From NCBI RefSeq assembly GCF_900167955.1, contig NZ_FUYK01000007.1, positions 81,449 to 145,448 on the forward strand: a stretch of DNA of 64,000 nt, written 5' to 3'. Every line of letters starts with the position of its first letter. The first letter of the stretch is position 1. The notes under the pieces were generated by a model. It did no database searches. It saw only the letters and a program-made list of their open reading frames with translations, and was not told the origin of the DNA. The stretch comes from Candidatus Nitrosotalea bavarica (lineage in GTDB: Archaea > Thermoproteota > Nitrososphaeria > Nitrososphaerales > Nitrosopumilaceae). Both the position numbers and the translations under genes were made by a program. Positions 43,456 through 52,160 of the stretch are shown in pieces.

Positions 43456-45477
43456 ATGTTAACACATGCTCTTCCTAATACTCTAACACAGTTTCTTTGG
43501 AATGTTTTCATTGGAATTGCAATGATAATCACACTCTATACTTGCAACTTTTATTATTTAGTAGTAATTTCAAGGCATCAAAAAAAGAACGATTCTATTG
43601 AACTAAAAGAAATCCCAACCGTTACTCTTCAACTTCCAATATATAATGAAAAATATGTTGCTGCTAGATTGATAAACGCAGTATGCGCATTGGATTATCC
43701 GAAGGATAAACTCTGCATTCAAGTACTTGATGATTCAACTGATGAGACACAAGATCTACTTGGGAATCTAGTTTTAGACTATCAAAAGAAGGGATTTGAT
43801 ATACAACATATTCAAAGGTCAGATAGGAAAGGATACAAGGCAGGTGCACTTCGAAATGCAATGAAATCTGCAAAAGGTGATTTCATTGCTATTTTTGACG
43901 CTGATTTTATTCCACCAACATGGTTTCTAAAAAGAGCAATATCGTATTTCTGTAAACCAAATATTGGATTGGTTCAATGCAGATGGGGTCATGTCAATGA
44001 ACAATATTCTCCACTCACAAAGGCACAAGCTCTAAGTCTTGACTTTCATTTCTTAATAGAACAAAAAGCAAAAAGCAATTCTCATCTCTTTATGAGTTTT
44101 AATGGTACTGCAGGTATTTGGAGAAGAAAGTGCATTGAAGATTCAGGTGGTTGGCATACTGCTACACTAGTTGAGGATTTAGATCTTAGTTATAGAGCTC
44201 AGATGAAAGGTTGGAAATGTATCTTTGTTCCTGATATTGTAGTAGAAGCAGAACTTCCAGTACAAATGAACTCTGCAAAAAGACAACAATTCAGATGGGC
44301 AAAAGGTTCTATCCAATGTGCCATCAAATTGCTTGGAGATGTTACAATTAAGAAAATACCTATTGATACAAAGATTCAGGCTTTTGTTCAACTTACAAGA
44401 CATATTGTACATCCACTAGTACTTGCACAATTTTTAATTTTGCCTATACTGCTAGCTTCCAAAATAAATCTCTATGTGATAAGTGGATTACCGGTATTAA
44501 CAATAATTGCATATCTGGCTATGGGACCTGTGGCGTATATCATGGTAATTCGAGGGATGTATGCAAAGAAGTGGAAATCAAAGGCACTTTCTTATTTGTA
44601 TTTGATAATCTATTCTGCAGGCATGTCAGTTAACAACACTATAGCAGTCTTTGATGCATTTTTTGGAAAGAAAAATGAATTTTTACGTACTCCGAAATTT
44701 GGAATAATTAAAAATGATGATGATTGGAGAGACAAGGCATATGCTCTTCCCTTTACCAAAACTACACTTCTTGAGATATTCTTTGGAGTATATGGTATAT
44801 TGGGTATGTTTATTGCAATATTTTCTAATAATCCTATATTTGTTCCAATATTGGGAATCCAGGTTATTGGATTTCTTTACATTGCATATCTTAGCATATC
44901 TCATTCAACATTTAAAAAAGGCAAATCAAGAAGTAGAGTCGAAACAAAGGCAGAAAAAATGGCAAATAATTACTATAAAATTGCATTGGCTGGTATACTT
45001 GGATTAATTGTAGTAGGTGTAGTCATGGCTTTTGAGGAATATAGTACTATCATATACCCTCTTGATCAGTCAAGAGGAATTTTATCTAGAATTCAAGCTA
45101 CGTCTGATCCACAAGTAATTCACGATGATATACAAATGGTACAACAACTCCTACCAAAGTCTGGTAACCCTGTTTGGATATTTCCAACAGACGAAACCAA
45201 TTTTGGATTGATGCAAAAAGACCTTACCACAATGTTATCCACACTTGATAAAATATCTACTACTTCACCTGATACCGCGGCATTTCATACAGGTATGATT
45301 AACATTCATTCTCAAGCTACAACAATAGTATTCAATTTACTTGATGCTACGCCATACATGTATGTCAGTGTTTCAAACATGTTATTTGGAAGCATATGGG
45401 TTGCAGTAATAATTGGAATATTTGCTCTTCTTAAGAAGAAAAAGGAAAGACTGGAATCTTTTGAAATGACAGACTGA
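43456..45477 (+). CDS. Membrane GT2 glycosyltransferase (cellulose-synthase-like)
   Basis: 673 residues. A membrane helix at about 15-37, then a GT2 domain with LDDSTDETQDLL, FDADFIPP, EDLDLSYRAQ and QQFRWAKGS (the Q..RW motif), then about five membrane helices. A C-terminal outside segment (about 560-640) is followed by a final helix with a Lys-rich tail. This is the plan of processive polysaccharide synthases. Product unknown; the sugar nucleotide might come from the enzyme at 31874. Confidence 0.92.
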   Translation: MLTHALPNTLTQFLWNVFIGIAMIITLYTCNFYYLVVISRHQKKNDSIELKEIPTVTLQLPIYNEKYVAARLINAVCALDYPKDKLCIQVLDDSTDETQDLLGNLVLDYQKKGFDIQHIQRSDRKGYKAGALRNAMKSAKGDFIAIFDADFIPPTWFLKRAISYFCKPNIGLVQCRWGHVNEQYSPLTKAQALSLDFHFLIEQKAKSNSHLFMSFNGTAGIWRRKCIEDSGGWHTATLVEDLDLSYRAQMKGWKCIFVPDIVVEAELPVQMNSAKRQQFRWAKGSIQCAIKLLGDVTIKKIPIDTKIQAFVQLTRHIVHPLVLAQFLILPILLASKINLYVISGLPVLTIIAYLAMGPVAYIMVIRGMYAKKWKSKALSYLYLIIYSAGMSVNNTIAVFDAFFGKKNEFLRTPKFGIIKNDDDWRDKAYALPFTKTTLLEIFFGVYGILGMFIAIFSNNPIFVPILGIQVIGFLYIAYLSISHSTFKKGKSRSRVETKAEKMANNYYKIALAGILGLIVVGVVMAFEEYSTIIYPLDQSRGILSRIQATSDPQVIHDDIQMVQQLLPKSGNPVWIFPTDETNFGLMQKDLTTMLSTLDKISTTSPDTAAFHTGMINIHSQATTIVFNLLDATPYMYVSVSNMLFGSIWVAVIIGIFALLKKKKERLESFEMTD

Positions 45478-45478
45478 C

Positions 45479-46888
45479 CTAAGTGATATTTAATTCGCGT
45501 CTTATTTCATCTACCGCTCGTATTCCAAAAAGATCACGAACTTGTTCTATTCTGATTGCCTCTTTTACAATGTCTGAACCAAGTTCTGTGATCAAAAGTC
45601 TAAATACATCTGTAAATCTTATCTCCCATCTATCTGCACAATCCAAGATCTTTGATACGCTCCACTGTTTTACCTCTAGGGGCAGTGGCATCTTTGTTTC
45701 TACCTCAATAGAAATACGATCAAACAAATTTATCATGTCTTTGGTTTGACTTGCCATTTTTTCAATATCTTCTAATGTACCATATTTTGATTCAGAACGC
45801 ATTCTGATATTTGATTGGAATTCTGATAAGCGGAGCAATCCCATGACTTCATGTGATGTATTCTGAGATGTCTTGTGAGTTACATGACTAATATTTTGTA
45901 ATTGTTGTGAAATCTCATAAGTTTTCTTATTAAACTCAGATATGGATGATGAATTCCTGTTTAACAGTTCTGCAAAATCTGTTATTTTTTCATCTAGATC
46001 TTTACTCTTGCCAAGAATATTTACTTTGAAGTTGGTAAATTCAGAATTTATGTTCCTAATATCGTCACTGAGCACAGACAACGAATCTGTTTTCTTTATC
46101 ATAGAATCAATCTCTATGCCAATATTTCTTATCTGGGAATTCAAGCTTGAAATTGAATCTGTTTTTGTAATGATTGTGCTTATTTCACCTTTTAGATTCG
46201 ATATGCTATCCTCCAGTCCTGACATTTTTTCGGTTTTTGAGGAGATCTCTTTTGTATTCTGTCTTACCTCTTCAATTTCTTGATGTAAATTAGATAGTGA
46301 TTCTGTCTTGGTTGACATTTTGTCCGTACTTTTTCTTAATTCTTCTATTTCTTTACTTAGATTGGATAGTGATTCTGTACCACTTGCTACACTTTTGATA
46401 TCTTCACGTATTTTCTCAGTTTTTTCTGATACATGCATTATCATTTTGGTGTTATTTCTAATAGAATCCATGCTGTCCGCAACACTTTGCATTATCTTAT
46501 TGGTGTCTGGCATGGATTCTTGTTTGTCCCGAATTTTTTCTACGTGATCCTGAAGTCTATTAATTTGATTGTTGATCTTGTCTATTATATTGGAATGTGC
46601 CTTAACTTGACTCATCCCAGAAAATAGACGTTGCGTATCTTCTTCTATTATGTTCATTTGTCTTGAATTTTTCTGAATCTGATCAAGTGCTGAATTTACT
46701 GATGATATCATATCCTTTAGAGAAATCAATATCTTCTGATTCTCTACAAATATTTTTGACATTGTCTTTACTTCAGTGGCTAAAGTTTTGGTAGCATCTG
46801 AGATTAAAGACATTTTCTTGATAACATCATGTGTAGGATCTTTAGATCTGGGTTTTGATTCTACTCGTTTTGATTTAGTCACTTCCAA
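45479..46888 (-). CDS. Long coiled-coil protein with 24-residue repeats
   Basis: 469 residues, no membrane segment. Residues about 30-370 are predicted coiled coil by pattern (Ile/Leu/Met spacing, few prolines). At about 165-285 at least five units of 24 residues repeat, e.g. TESLSNLSKEIEELRKSTDK and TESLSNLHQEIEEVRQNTKE. The last 90 residues form a globular domain (VKQWSVSKILDCADRWEIRF). Could be a scaffold or SMC-like arm without ATPase. It lies tail to tail with the glycosyltransferase (1-base gap). Confidence 0.8.
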   Translation of the reverse strand: MEVTKSKRVESKPRSKDPTHDVIKKMSLISDATKTLATEVKTMSKIFVENQKILISLKDMISSVNSALDQIQKNSRQMNIIEEDTQRLFSGMSQVKAHSNIIDKINNQINRLQDHVEKIRDKQESMPDTNKIMQSVADSMDSIRNNTKMIMHVSEKTEKIREDIKSVASGTESLSNLSKEIEELRKSTDKMSTKTESLSNLHQEIEEVRQNTKEISSKTEKMSGLEDSISNLKGEISTIITKTDSISSLNSQIRNIGIEIDSMIKKTDSLSVLSDDIRNINSEFTNFKVNILGKSKDLDEKITDFAELLNRNSSSISEFNKKTYEISQQLQNISHVTHKTSQNTSHEVMGLLRLSEFQSNIRMRSESKYGTLEDIEKMASQTKDMINLFDRISIEVETKMPLPLEVKQWSVSKILDCADRWEIRFTDVFRLLITELGSDIVKEAIRIEQVRDLFGIRAVDEIRRELNIT

Positions 46889-46954
46889 TTAGAATAATGA
46901 CAACCGATAAAAAAGTTAGGTTTGATTTTGGATAGTATGAAAAAGGTTCTAGGT

Positions 46955-47062
46955 TTAGTTGTTTACTAACTCTGGATCATGAAGACTTTCATGGAAAGTC
47001 TTTGCTACTAAACCATTTACAGTTTCGAAGAACTGCTTTGGACAAAACTCACAATTTAACAT
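46955..47062 (-). CDS. C2H2 zinc-finger micro-protein, 35 residues
   Basis: A complete frame from ATG 47062 to TAA 46955 encodes CEFCPKQFF, then FHESLHD, i.e. Cys4, Cys7, His24 and His28: C-x2-C-x16-H-x3-H. A TATA-like element (TTATTAAT, 47087-47094) is about 25 bases ahead, right for a leaderless transcript. It lies between msrB and the coiled-coil gene on the same strand. The frame includes a 9-base perfect inverted repeat. Micro-proteins of this kind are known from archaea; function unknown. Confidence 0.6.
   Translation of the reverse strand: MLNCEFCPKQFFETVNGLVAKTFHESLHDPELVNN
46982..47002. repeat. Perfect inverted repeat, 9-base arms
   Basis: AAGACTTTC and GAAAGTCTT flank ATG as the centre. 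The repeat lies inside the small zinc-finger frame and about 95-115 bases ahead of the coiled-coil gene start. It could form a hairpin in RNA or bind a dimeric protein. Confidence 0.5.
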
Positions 47063-47118
47063 GTATTACGGTACTATACGGTACTATTAATAACAGGGTA
47101 ACTTTGCTATTACCTACT

Positions 47119-47508
47119 TTATTTTTCGAGTCTTAGAGACGCAGAATTTATGCAATATCGTAAACCTGTGGGATTTGGACCGTCTTCAAAGATATGACCA
47201 AGATGTGCCCCACAATTCTTACACAATGCTTCGACTCTTAACATTCCATAGCTTGTATCTTTCTCCATTTTTACATTATCTGAAATAGACTCCCAAAAGC
47301 TTGGCCATCCAGTTCCTGAGTCAAATTTTGTTTCTGAGCTAAATAGATCAGTTCCACAGCATAAGCACTTGTACATGCCTTTTTCTTTACAGTCGTGGTA
47401 TATTCCTGTGAAAGGTGGTTCTGTTCCTTTCCTTCTACATACCTCGTATTGTTCAGAAGTAAGTTTATCCTTCCACGGGTCATTTGACGATTTCAATCTG
47501 TCTTTCAT
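47119..47508 (-). CDS. msrB: Peptide methionine-R-sulfoxide reductase
   Basis: Reduces the R form of methionine sulfoxide. 129 residues with the catalytic Cys119 in [17 protein letters not shown], and a zinc site from Cys48/Cys51 (CLCCGTDLF) and Cys96/Cys99 ([10 protein letters not shown]). It is an oxidative repair enzyme and stands alone. The msrA gene is not in this window. Confidence 0.95.
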   Translation of the reverse strand: MKDRLKSSNDPWKDKLTSEQYEVCRRKGTEPPFTGIYHDCKEKGMYKCLCCGTDLFSSETKFDSGTGWPSFWESISDNVKMEKDTSYGMLRVEALCKNCGAHLGHIFEDGPNPTGLRYCINSASLRLEK

Positions 47509-47783
47509 TACCTCTTTAAGATTTAATCTTTGTCGATTTCACATGTATCATATTTCTAAAGCAGTCAGATACCCCAGGTATAATTCATCATAAATCAGCA
47601 TACCCAATCATCATTCTGCAACGTGTTCTATCTCATTATGCCTTATATTATGACCGATCTTTGCTTTGTAAATGATTTTTGCATGTGATAACGTTTGTCA
47701 TGATGTATGAGGTAACAAATCTTCACCAAATTGTTACACCGTATCACATTGGATATTAAATAAAATTTTGTGGAGTTCTATCT
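47509..47783. other. Intergenic region with nested inverted repeats, no gene
   Basis: No convincing frame on either strand. An outer inverted pair (ATGTGATA 47683-47690, TATCACAT 47742-47749) and an inner pair (GTAACAA 47712-47718, TTGTTAC 47731-47737) lie 35-100 bases ahead of the gene at 47784. The AT-rich ATATTAAATAAAATTT (47753-47768) could be the TATA element for that gene. Nothing else is seen. Confidence 0.5.
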
Positions 47784-48356
47784 ATGATGGAGGAGATACT
47801 GGAAAAAATTGAATCTTCAGGGGTCACTGGAATAAAAAAAACTGACCTGAAAAAGACATTTGGAAAAGATTGTGAAGGTATGCTTGAAGAATTAAGAGAA
47901 AAAGACCAAATCTTTATTGAAAAAAAGGGGGTGGCATATTTCATCTGGACTAGAGAGAATTACATTCAACATATAACACAAAATGACCCTAAATTCAAAT
48001 TAATGCTTAACATGTTTGTAGGTGTTAGCCAATCTCTTGCAAAAGTAAAAGCGCACGCAGAAACTCTAGAAGAAGAATTGGAAAAATATTCCACACACAA
48101 AAGCATCTCTAAAAATGATGATTTTGAGGGCGTGTTTAACAGTTCATTGAATGAATCCTCTACCTCCATAGGCTGGGTTCCATTTACTAAAATCAGAGAG
48201 AAAATTTGTGAAACTCAGAATCTCTCAAAGGACAAATTCTATCAAATGGCATCAAATTTGATTGAAAATCATAGAGATAGATATGAAATTTCTTCTGGGG
48301 GTCAAGAAGGAATTGTAATGCGTGGACTTGTTCACGGTTACGTGAGGAATATTTAA
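47784..48356 (+). CDS. Putative winged-helix DNA-binding protein, partner of the ATPase
   Basis: 190 residues. Two segments look like winged helices: about 1-55 (SSGVTGIKKTDLKKTFGKDC, then KKGVAYFIWT) and about 135-190 (PFTKIREKICETQNLSKDKF, then RYEISSGGQEGIVMRGLVHG). A charged helix links them (KAHAETLEEELEKYS). The stop and the ATG of the ATPase gene share one base (TAATG), so the two are coupled. I do not know the family; a role in DNA transactions is inferred. Confidence 0.7.
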   Translation: MMEEILEKIESSGVTGIKKTDLKKTFGKDCEGMLEELREKDQIFIEKKGVAYFIWTRENYIQHITQNDPKFKLMLNMFVGVSQSLAKVKAHAETLEEELEKYSTHKSISKNDDFEGVFNSSLNESSTSIGWVPFTKIREKICETQNLSKDKFYQMASNLIENHRDRYEISSGGQEGIVMRGLVHGYVRNI

Positions 48357-49954
48357 TGTATCCTTATCATTTACAACAAAATCCATATCCTAGTAGTCCA
48401 ACCCCGACAGAAAAAGATGCAAAAATACTTGGAGGTAGAAGACATAAAGAAGCAAAAGTTGCGGTGCTTGAATGTATAAAGGAACTAAATAGAAAAGTAG
48501 AAGGTAGATCTGCCGAAAATGGAGATTTTCGAGTAATTAATGTTGTCCAAGATGTGGGTTCTGGGAAAACACATTTGGCTTTACATGTTAAGAGTCTCAA
48601 AGGACGATACAATGCTGAATGCTCATATGTTGATTTATCTACGATTTCACCAAAAACTATTCCTGGAATTTATGATGCAATACTCAAGGGATTTGACAAT
48701 GAATTTTTTGTACAATTAAGAACAAAATTCTTGAATTATCTAAGAGAAAATGCAGAACAAGGTGATAATTCTGCCAAAAAGGCACTTGACTATACTTTTG
48801 TAAATAAGCTCACTGGAATGACAATAAAAGAAAAAACTGAGGACATAATCACTGGAAAACAATTTATCTCTGTAGAAAATCTGACCAAGTTTCTAATTCA
48901 CAAATTTGAATATCATGAATCTATTTTAATTAGAAATGTGATTTCTAATTCTTTTGACGAAGTTAAAAACTTGGAAACACTAATTGGAATGCTGTCATCT
49001 ATATCTCGTTTGACTCATAGATTTTTAGAAAAAATTCTTGTCTTTGAAATAGACGAACTTGATGGAAATAAAGATTCGACTGAATTCATCAAGGGTGTGA
49101 TAAATGCACATCTTCCCGCTTCTATATTATTACTGATATCTACCCCATCAGGTTATTTGGAGATACAAAATACCAACCCATCTGTATTTGATAGACTAGA
49201 AAAAGCAAATTACAAAATAGATCTAGCCGGATCAAACTCTAAAGATGAACTTGCTGAAATTGTGACAGAGTACATAAAACATTGTGATAAAGATGGTAAA
49301 TTTGGAACAGAAGATCAACACGAACTAGAGGAGAAAATCCAAGTACTTTATGACGAATTTACAGAGTTTAGAAATGTACGTTCTGTTATCAATATCCTGT
49401 ATCAAGCAATGGAGAAAGCAATGCAATCAAATTCTAAAAAAATTGATGAAAATGTGATTGATGAAGCAATAAGGCAATCATATCCAGGACTTAGAGTGAG
49501 AGGTAGTATAATGAATATCCCGATATCTGATTTCTTGACAATAAGAAGAAATGACATCGATAATGAAAAGGAAATTAAAAAGGCAGTCAAAAGTCTAACC
49601 ATTTTTGCTCAGGAAATGGGTACAATACAAAAACTAGAAAAACAAAACTTACTTCTTGATGCGGTATATCAAGATAATTTTGGATCAAAGGTGGGATTGG
49701 CCATAATTGCTAATGAATTAGGTATTCCTGATCTTGATCAAATATCTGATATATCAAAATCGGCAATAGTTGACAAGCTAATCATACTAACAAACAAAAA
49801 GATTCAAACTCCCTATAACGCTACAGTTGTAAACATTGACAAGTCTAAGATGGTAGATCTGATATATTTCAATAACAAGTACGGTGGCAAGAAAATCTCT
49901 GAAGAAGACAATGAAAGAATAGGGATCTTAGCAAAAACTCTAAGCATCATTTGA
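48356..49954 (+). CDS. Uncharacterised AAA+ type P-loop ATPase
   Basis: 532 residues. N-terminal motif YPSSPTPTEKDAKILGGRRH (11-30), then the nucleotide loop VQDVGSGKTH (about 64-73, first Gly of Walker A replaced), Walker B ILVFEIDELDG (227-237), sensor 1-like LLISTPSG and a candidate Arg finger VFDRLEK. Wing-like region near the C-terminus (about 440-510). Outline resembles Orc1/Cdc6-type or STAND ATPases but the fit is not good enough for a name. Coupled to the gene at 47784. Confidence 0.75.
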   Translation: MYPYHLQQNPYPSSPTPTEKDAKILGGRRHKEAKVAVLECIKELNRKVEGRSAENGDFRVINVVQDVGSGKTHLALHVKSLKGRYNAECSYVDLSTISPKTIPGIYDAILKGFDNEFFVQLRTKFLNYLRENAEQGDNSAKKALDYTFVNKLTGMTIKEKTEDIITGKQFISVENLTKFLIHKFEYHESILIRNVISNSFDEVKNLETLIGMLSSISRLTHRFLEKILVFEIDELDGNKDSTEFIKGVINAHLPASILLLISTPSGYLEIQNTNPSVFDRLEKANYKIDLAGSNSKDELAEIVTEYIKHCDKDGKFGTEDQHELEEKIQVLYDEFTEFRNVRSVINILYQAMEKAMQSNSKKIDENVIDEAIRQSYPGLRVRGSIMNIPISDFLTIRRNDIDNEKEIKKAVKSLTIFAQEMGTIQKLEKQNLLLDAVYQDNFGSKVGLAIIANELGIPDLDQISDISKSAIVDKLIILTNKKIQTPYNATVVNIDKSKMVDLIYFNNKYGGKKISEEDNERIGILAKTLSII

Positions 49955-50001
49955 CGCGTTTTACTGAGTATCTTTTTAAAAAGTCCTTTTACATTTCTTT
50001 T

Positions 50002-50424
50002 ATGGCTAATGAAGAACTAGAGAAATTTCTCTCAGAAAGACACAAAGATGTAACTCTATTTGATTTTGAAGGAAAAAATGTACCTTGTATTGTTCTGGAT
50101 GACAAGAAATTTGATCATATAATGAAGACTATCGCTGGAAAACCAGTTTCTGTTGAGACAAATCTCAATATACTCCAAGATGGACTTGGTCATGTTTTTG
50201 TTAAAGTAACATTACAATTTTCACAAGGAGATATCGAAGAAAAATTTTTAATATATGCAAATGAAAATGTAGATTTCTTTGAAGCATTGGCAGAAACTAC
50301 AATGCTTGCGCTCTCTTCTCCTAATTCGCAATATGGAGGCTCTAATGTATTTATGATACAGCTACCAAAACCTGAAAGAGCTCAAAATGCATTAGACATA
50401 ATCAGAAAAGGTTTACATAAGTAA
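50002..50424 (+). CDS. Hypothetical protein, 140 residues
   Basis: Soluble protein beginning MANEELEKFLSERHKDVTLF, beta-rich centre (LGHVFVKVTLQFSQGDIEEK) and a C-terminal helix. I chose the ATG at 50002; an earlier in-frame start (49951) would include the TATA-like TTTTTAAAAAG (49973-49983), which instead suits a leaderless transcript starting at 50002. No family known. It may still be related to the ATPase pair, as it follows on the same strand. Confidence 0.7.
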   Translation: MANEELEKFLSERHKDVTLFDFEGKNVPCIVLDDKKFDHIMKTIAGKPVSVETNLNILQDGLGHVFVKVTLQFSQGDIEEKFLIYANENVDFFEALAETTMLALSSPNSQYGGSNVFMIQLPKPERAQNALDIIRKGLHK

Positions 50425-50425
50425 A

Positions 50426-50499
50426 TGCGGTTGCCGGGATTTGGACCCGGGTCGCAGAATTGGCAATCCCGCATAATAACCAAGCTATACTACAACCGC
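50426..50499 (-). tRNA. tRNA-Gly (GCC)
   Basis: Read on the minus strand: acceptor GCGGTTG (50499-50493) pairs with CAACCGC (50433-50427), discriminator A at 50426. Anticodon loop TTGCCAA with anticodon GCC at 50464-50462; stem CGGGA/TTCTG has two G-T pairs. T stem CCGGG/CCCGG. The T loop is TCCAAAT, so position 55 is C instead of T. No intron. A TATA-like CTTTAATA is at about 50524-50531 upstream. Confidence 0.93.
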
Positions 50500-50581
50500 T
50501 TAACCGATTTAGAAATTATTAGTCTATTAAAGGGTACTGTTTAGAATATCATTTTTTAACATGATGTTGTAAAGATATGTT

Positions 50582-50857
50582 ATGGATAAACAACTCGAAG
50601 TGAAATTAAATCAAAAAATAAATGAGGTTGCAGACAAATCAGATGAAATTTTCAAAATTATAAAATCACTGGATGAATTGAAGACTCACTCTGACTCATT
50701 TGGTTATGGAATAATAATAGGTAGATTGTACAACTCATTTTATTATCAATGTAGGAGAATTCTAAAACGTAATCCTACAAGTGATGAGTTTAATGAATTC
50801 CTTGATGTTCTAAGTAAGAAACAAAAAGAAATTCTTAACTCTTTAAAATTAAGCTGA
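50582..50857 (+). CDS. Hypothetical helical protein, 91 residues
   Basis: Starts at ATG 50582 with a TATA-like stretch (ATTTTTTAACATG) 20-35 bases ahead. Mostly helix: KINEVADKSDEIFKIIKSLD and the end SKKQKEILNSLKLS, possibly a helical bundle; one Cys (YYQCRRIL). No family known. Its last 9 bases overlap the end of rpl10e on the other strand. Confidence 0.65.
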   Translation: MDKQLEVKLNQKINEVADKSDEIFKIIKSLDELKTHSDSFGYGIIIGRLYNSFYYQCRRILKRNPTSDEFNEFLDVLSKKQKEILNSLKLS

Positions 50858-51358
50858 GACTGGTTTTAACGGAATTACTTTGAGCATTGGAGTACATGGT
50901 AGTTTTACAGCTGCTCCATGTAGTGCTTTTTTTGCTGCTTCCAGATGCTCTTTTTTCACATGTGCTTCCATTATCACTTGTCCTATTTCTATGCGTGCTG
51001 CTAAGCTTACAGCTTTACCAAATGCTCCCCGCATTCCTTCTGACAATCTGTCTGCACCTGCGGTTGCAATCATTTTATTCTCTCTTAACAAAATGTGTGG
51101 ATATACTCTTAATGTAGAATAGTACCCTGTTTCTCCAGTAACTGTTTCAATTGCCTTGTTTGCGGATAATCTGGCAGATTCAATTGCCATGTGTCTTATC
51201 TGCATCTTTTGGCTAGAACAAAGCTGTACACAATAATCATAATCTCCATCTTTTTTTCCTCCATAGAATTTCGCAATTTTTATCTGAGGTTTACCCTTGA
51301 TGTACTTCTTCCTTGTATATGGTTGACCATTTCCAACGCGGTAATTTGCTCCGTGCAT
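50849..51358 (-). CDS. rpl10e: Large-subunit ribosomal protein L10e (L16 family)
   Basis: 169 residues, starting MHGANYRVGNGQPYTRKKYI and containing the L10e/L16 core MQIRHMAIESARLSANKAIE, YPHILLRENKM and GMRGAFGKAVSLAAR. I chose ATG 51358 because a strong TATA-like TTAAAATATA (minus strand, about 51384-51393) is 27 bases ahead; an in-frame ATG at 51406 would add 16 untypical residues. L10e lies next to the peptidyl transferase centre. Confidence 0.95.
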   Translation of the reverse strand: MHGANYRVGNGQPYTRKKYIKGKPQIKIAKFYGGKKDGDYDYCVQLCSSQKMQIRHMAIESARLSANKAIETVTGETGYYSTLRVYPHILLRENKMIATAGADRLSEGMRGAFGKAVSLAARIEIGQVIMEAHVKKEHLEAAKKALHGAAVKLPCTPMLKVIPLKPVSA

Positions 51359-51566
51359 GATAACACTTTTTTTGTTTAAAGCCCTATATTTTAACCGTGA
51401 GATCATATCTATGCTTCCTAGGTATTATTAGAGTTGAAAAAACTCAAATTCTTGTTGTTGTATGTCTTGATTACCGGGGAATCATATCCTTTTTTGTTTA
51501 TTTTAGAAAAGATTTCTCTTTAGAACAACAAGATCTATTATATTGATAATAGTTCATTGGATTTCA

Positions 51567-52136
51567 ATGTCTGAGTTAGAGTCTAGAGTAGAAGGAGTTT
51601 TAGTAAAAGATCACGTTCTTGTATCTGACAAGTATATGCAACATGTCTTAGAGCTCAAAGGATTTGGGGAGATAATGAAAAAGAAATTTTTCCTCAAACC
51701 ATTTGAATCTCTATACTTACTTTATGTTGATAAACTCAAGCTCTTCAGAGGAACTCATCAGATGGATTTCGATACTTTGATGGCAGAATGTATAAAACTT
51801 GATCCTGATTCTTTCACAAAATTTCTGATATATAGAGATCTTAGAACTAGAGGGTATATTCCAAAAGATGGATTTGGATTTGGGTCAGATTTTCGGGTTT
51901 ATGAAAGAGGACAATTTGGAGAAAAAGGTGCAAAATATGTCGTATTTGGATTAACTGAAGGTAAGAGAGAGAAAATTGGATTGCTTCAAAAACAAATAGA
52001 AGACATTACTACAATGGGCAAGGAACCGGTGCTTGCAGTAATTGAAAGAAGAGGAGAGGTAATTTATTACAAAGTGTCTAAAATTCAATTCTATCAAAAT
52101 AAAGATCAACCTGGATTTTCAAATATAGAATCTTAA
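51567..52136 (+). CDS. endA: tRNA-splicing endonuclease subunit (EndA family)
   Basis: Cleaves bulge-helix-bulge introns such as that in tRNA-Ser at 19641. 189 residues: N-terminal domain about 1-80, C-terminal nuclease fold with Tyr112 (DFRVYERG) and Lys169 (VIYYKVSK), two of the three catalytic residues. The expected His before the KYVVF strand is not there (GEKGAKYVV). This might be the structural partner of a second subunit, as in heterotetrameric forms. ATG 51567 is used rather than the earlier TTG 51543. Confidence 0.86.
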   Translation: MSELESRVEGVLVKDHVLVSDKYMQHVLELKGFGEIMKKKFFLKPFESLYLLYVDKLKLFRGTHQMDFDTLMAECIKLDPDSFTKFLIYRDLRTRGYIPKDGFGFGSDFRVYERGQFGEKGAKYVVFGLTEGKREKIGLLQKQIEDITTMGKEPVLAVIERRGEVIYYKVSKIQFYQNKDQPGFSNIES

Positions 52137-52160
52137 ATACGATAAAACTATTTTTTACGT

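Noticed and set aside
45483..46547. Several hydrophobic frames opposite the coiled-coil gene
   Set aside because: They arise from the reverse complement of a Ser/Ile/Lys-rich repeat; the coiled-coil frame is continuous over 469 codons and has regular repeats.
47058..47085. Two direct copies of ACGGTACTAT
   Set aside because: Only two short copies in AT-rich spacer; no further context to support a function.
47784..49954. Replication origin with Orc1/Cdc6
   Set aside because: The ATPase does not show clear Orc1/Cdc6 motifs, and the upstream repeats do not match the usual origin recognition boxes as I know them; kept only as an uncharacterised module.
51426..51450. Small hairpin GAGTT/AACTC between rpl10e and endA
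   Set aside because: Short stem and no T-run directly after it; could occur by chance.
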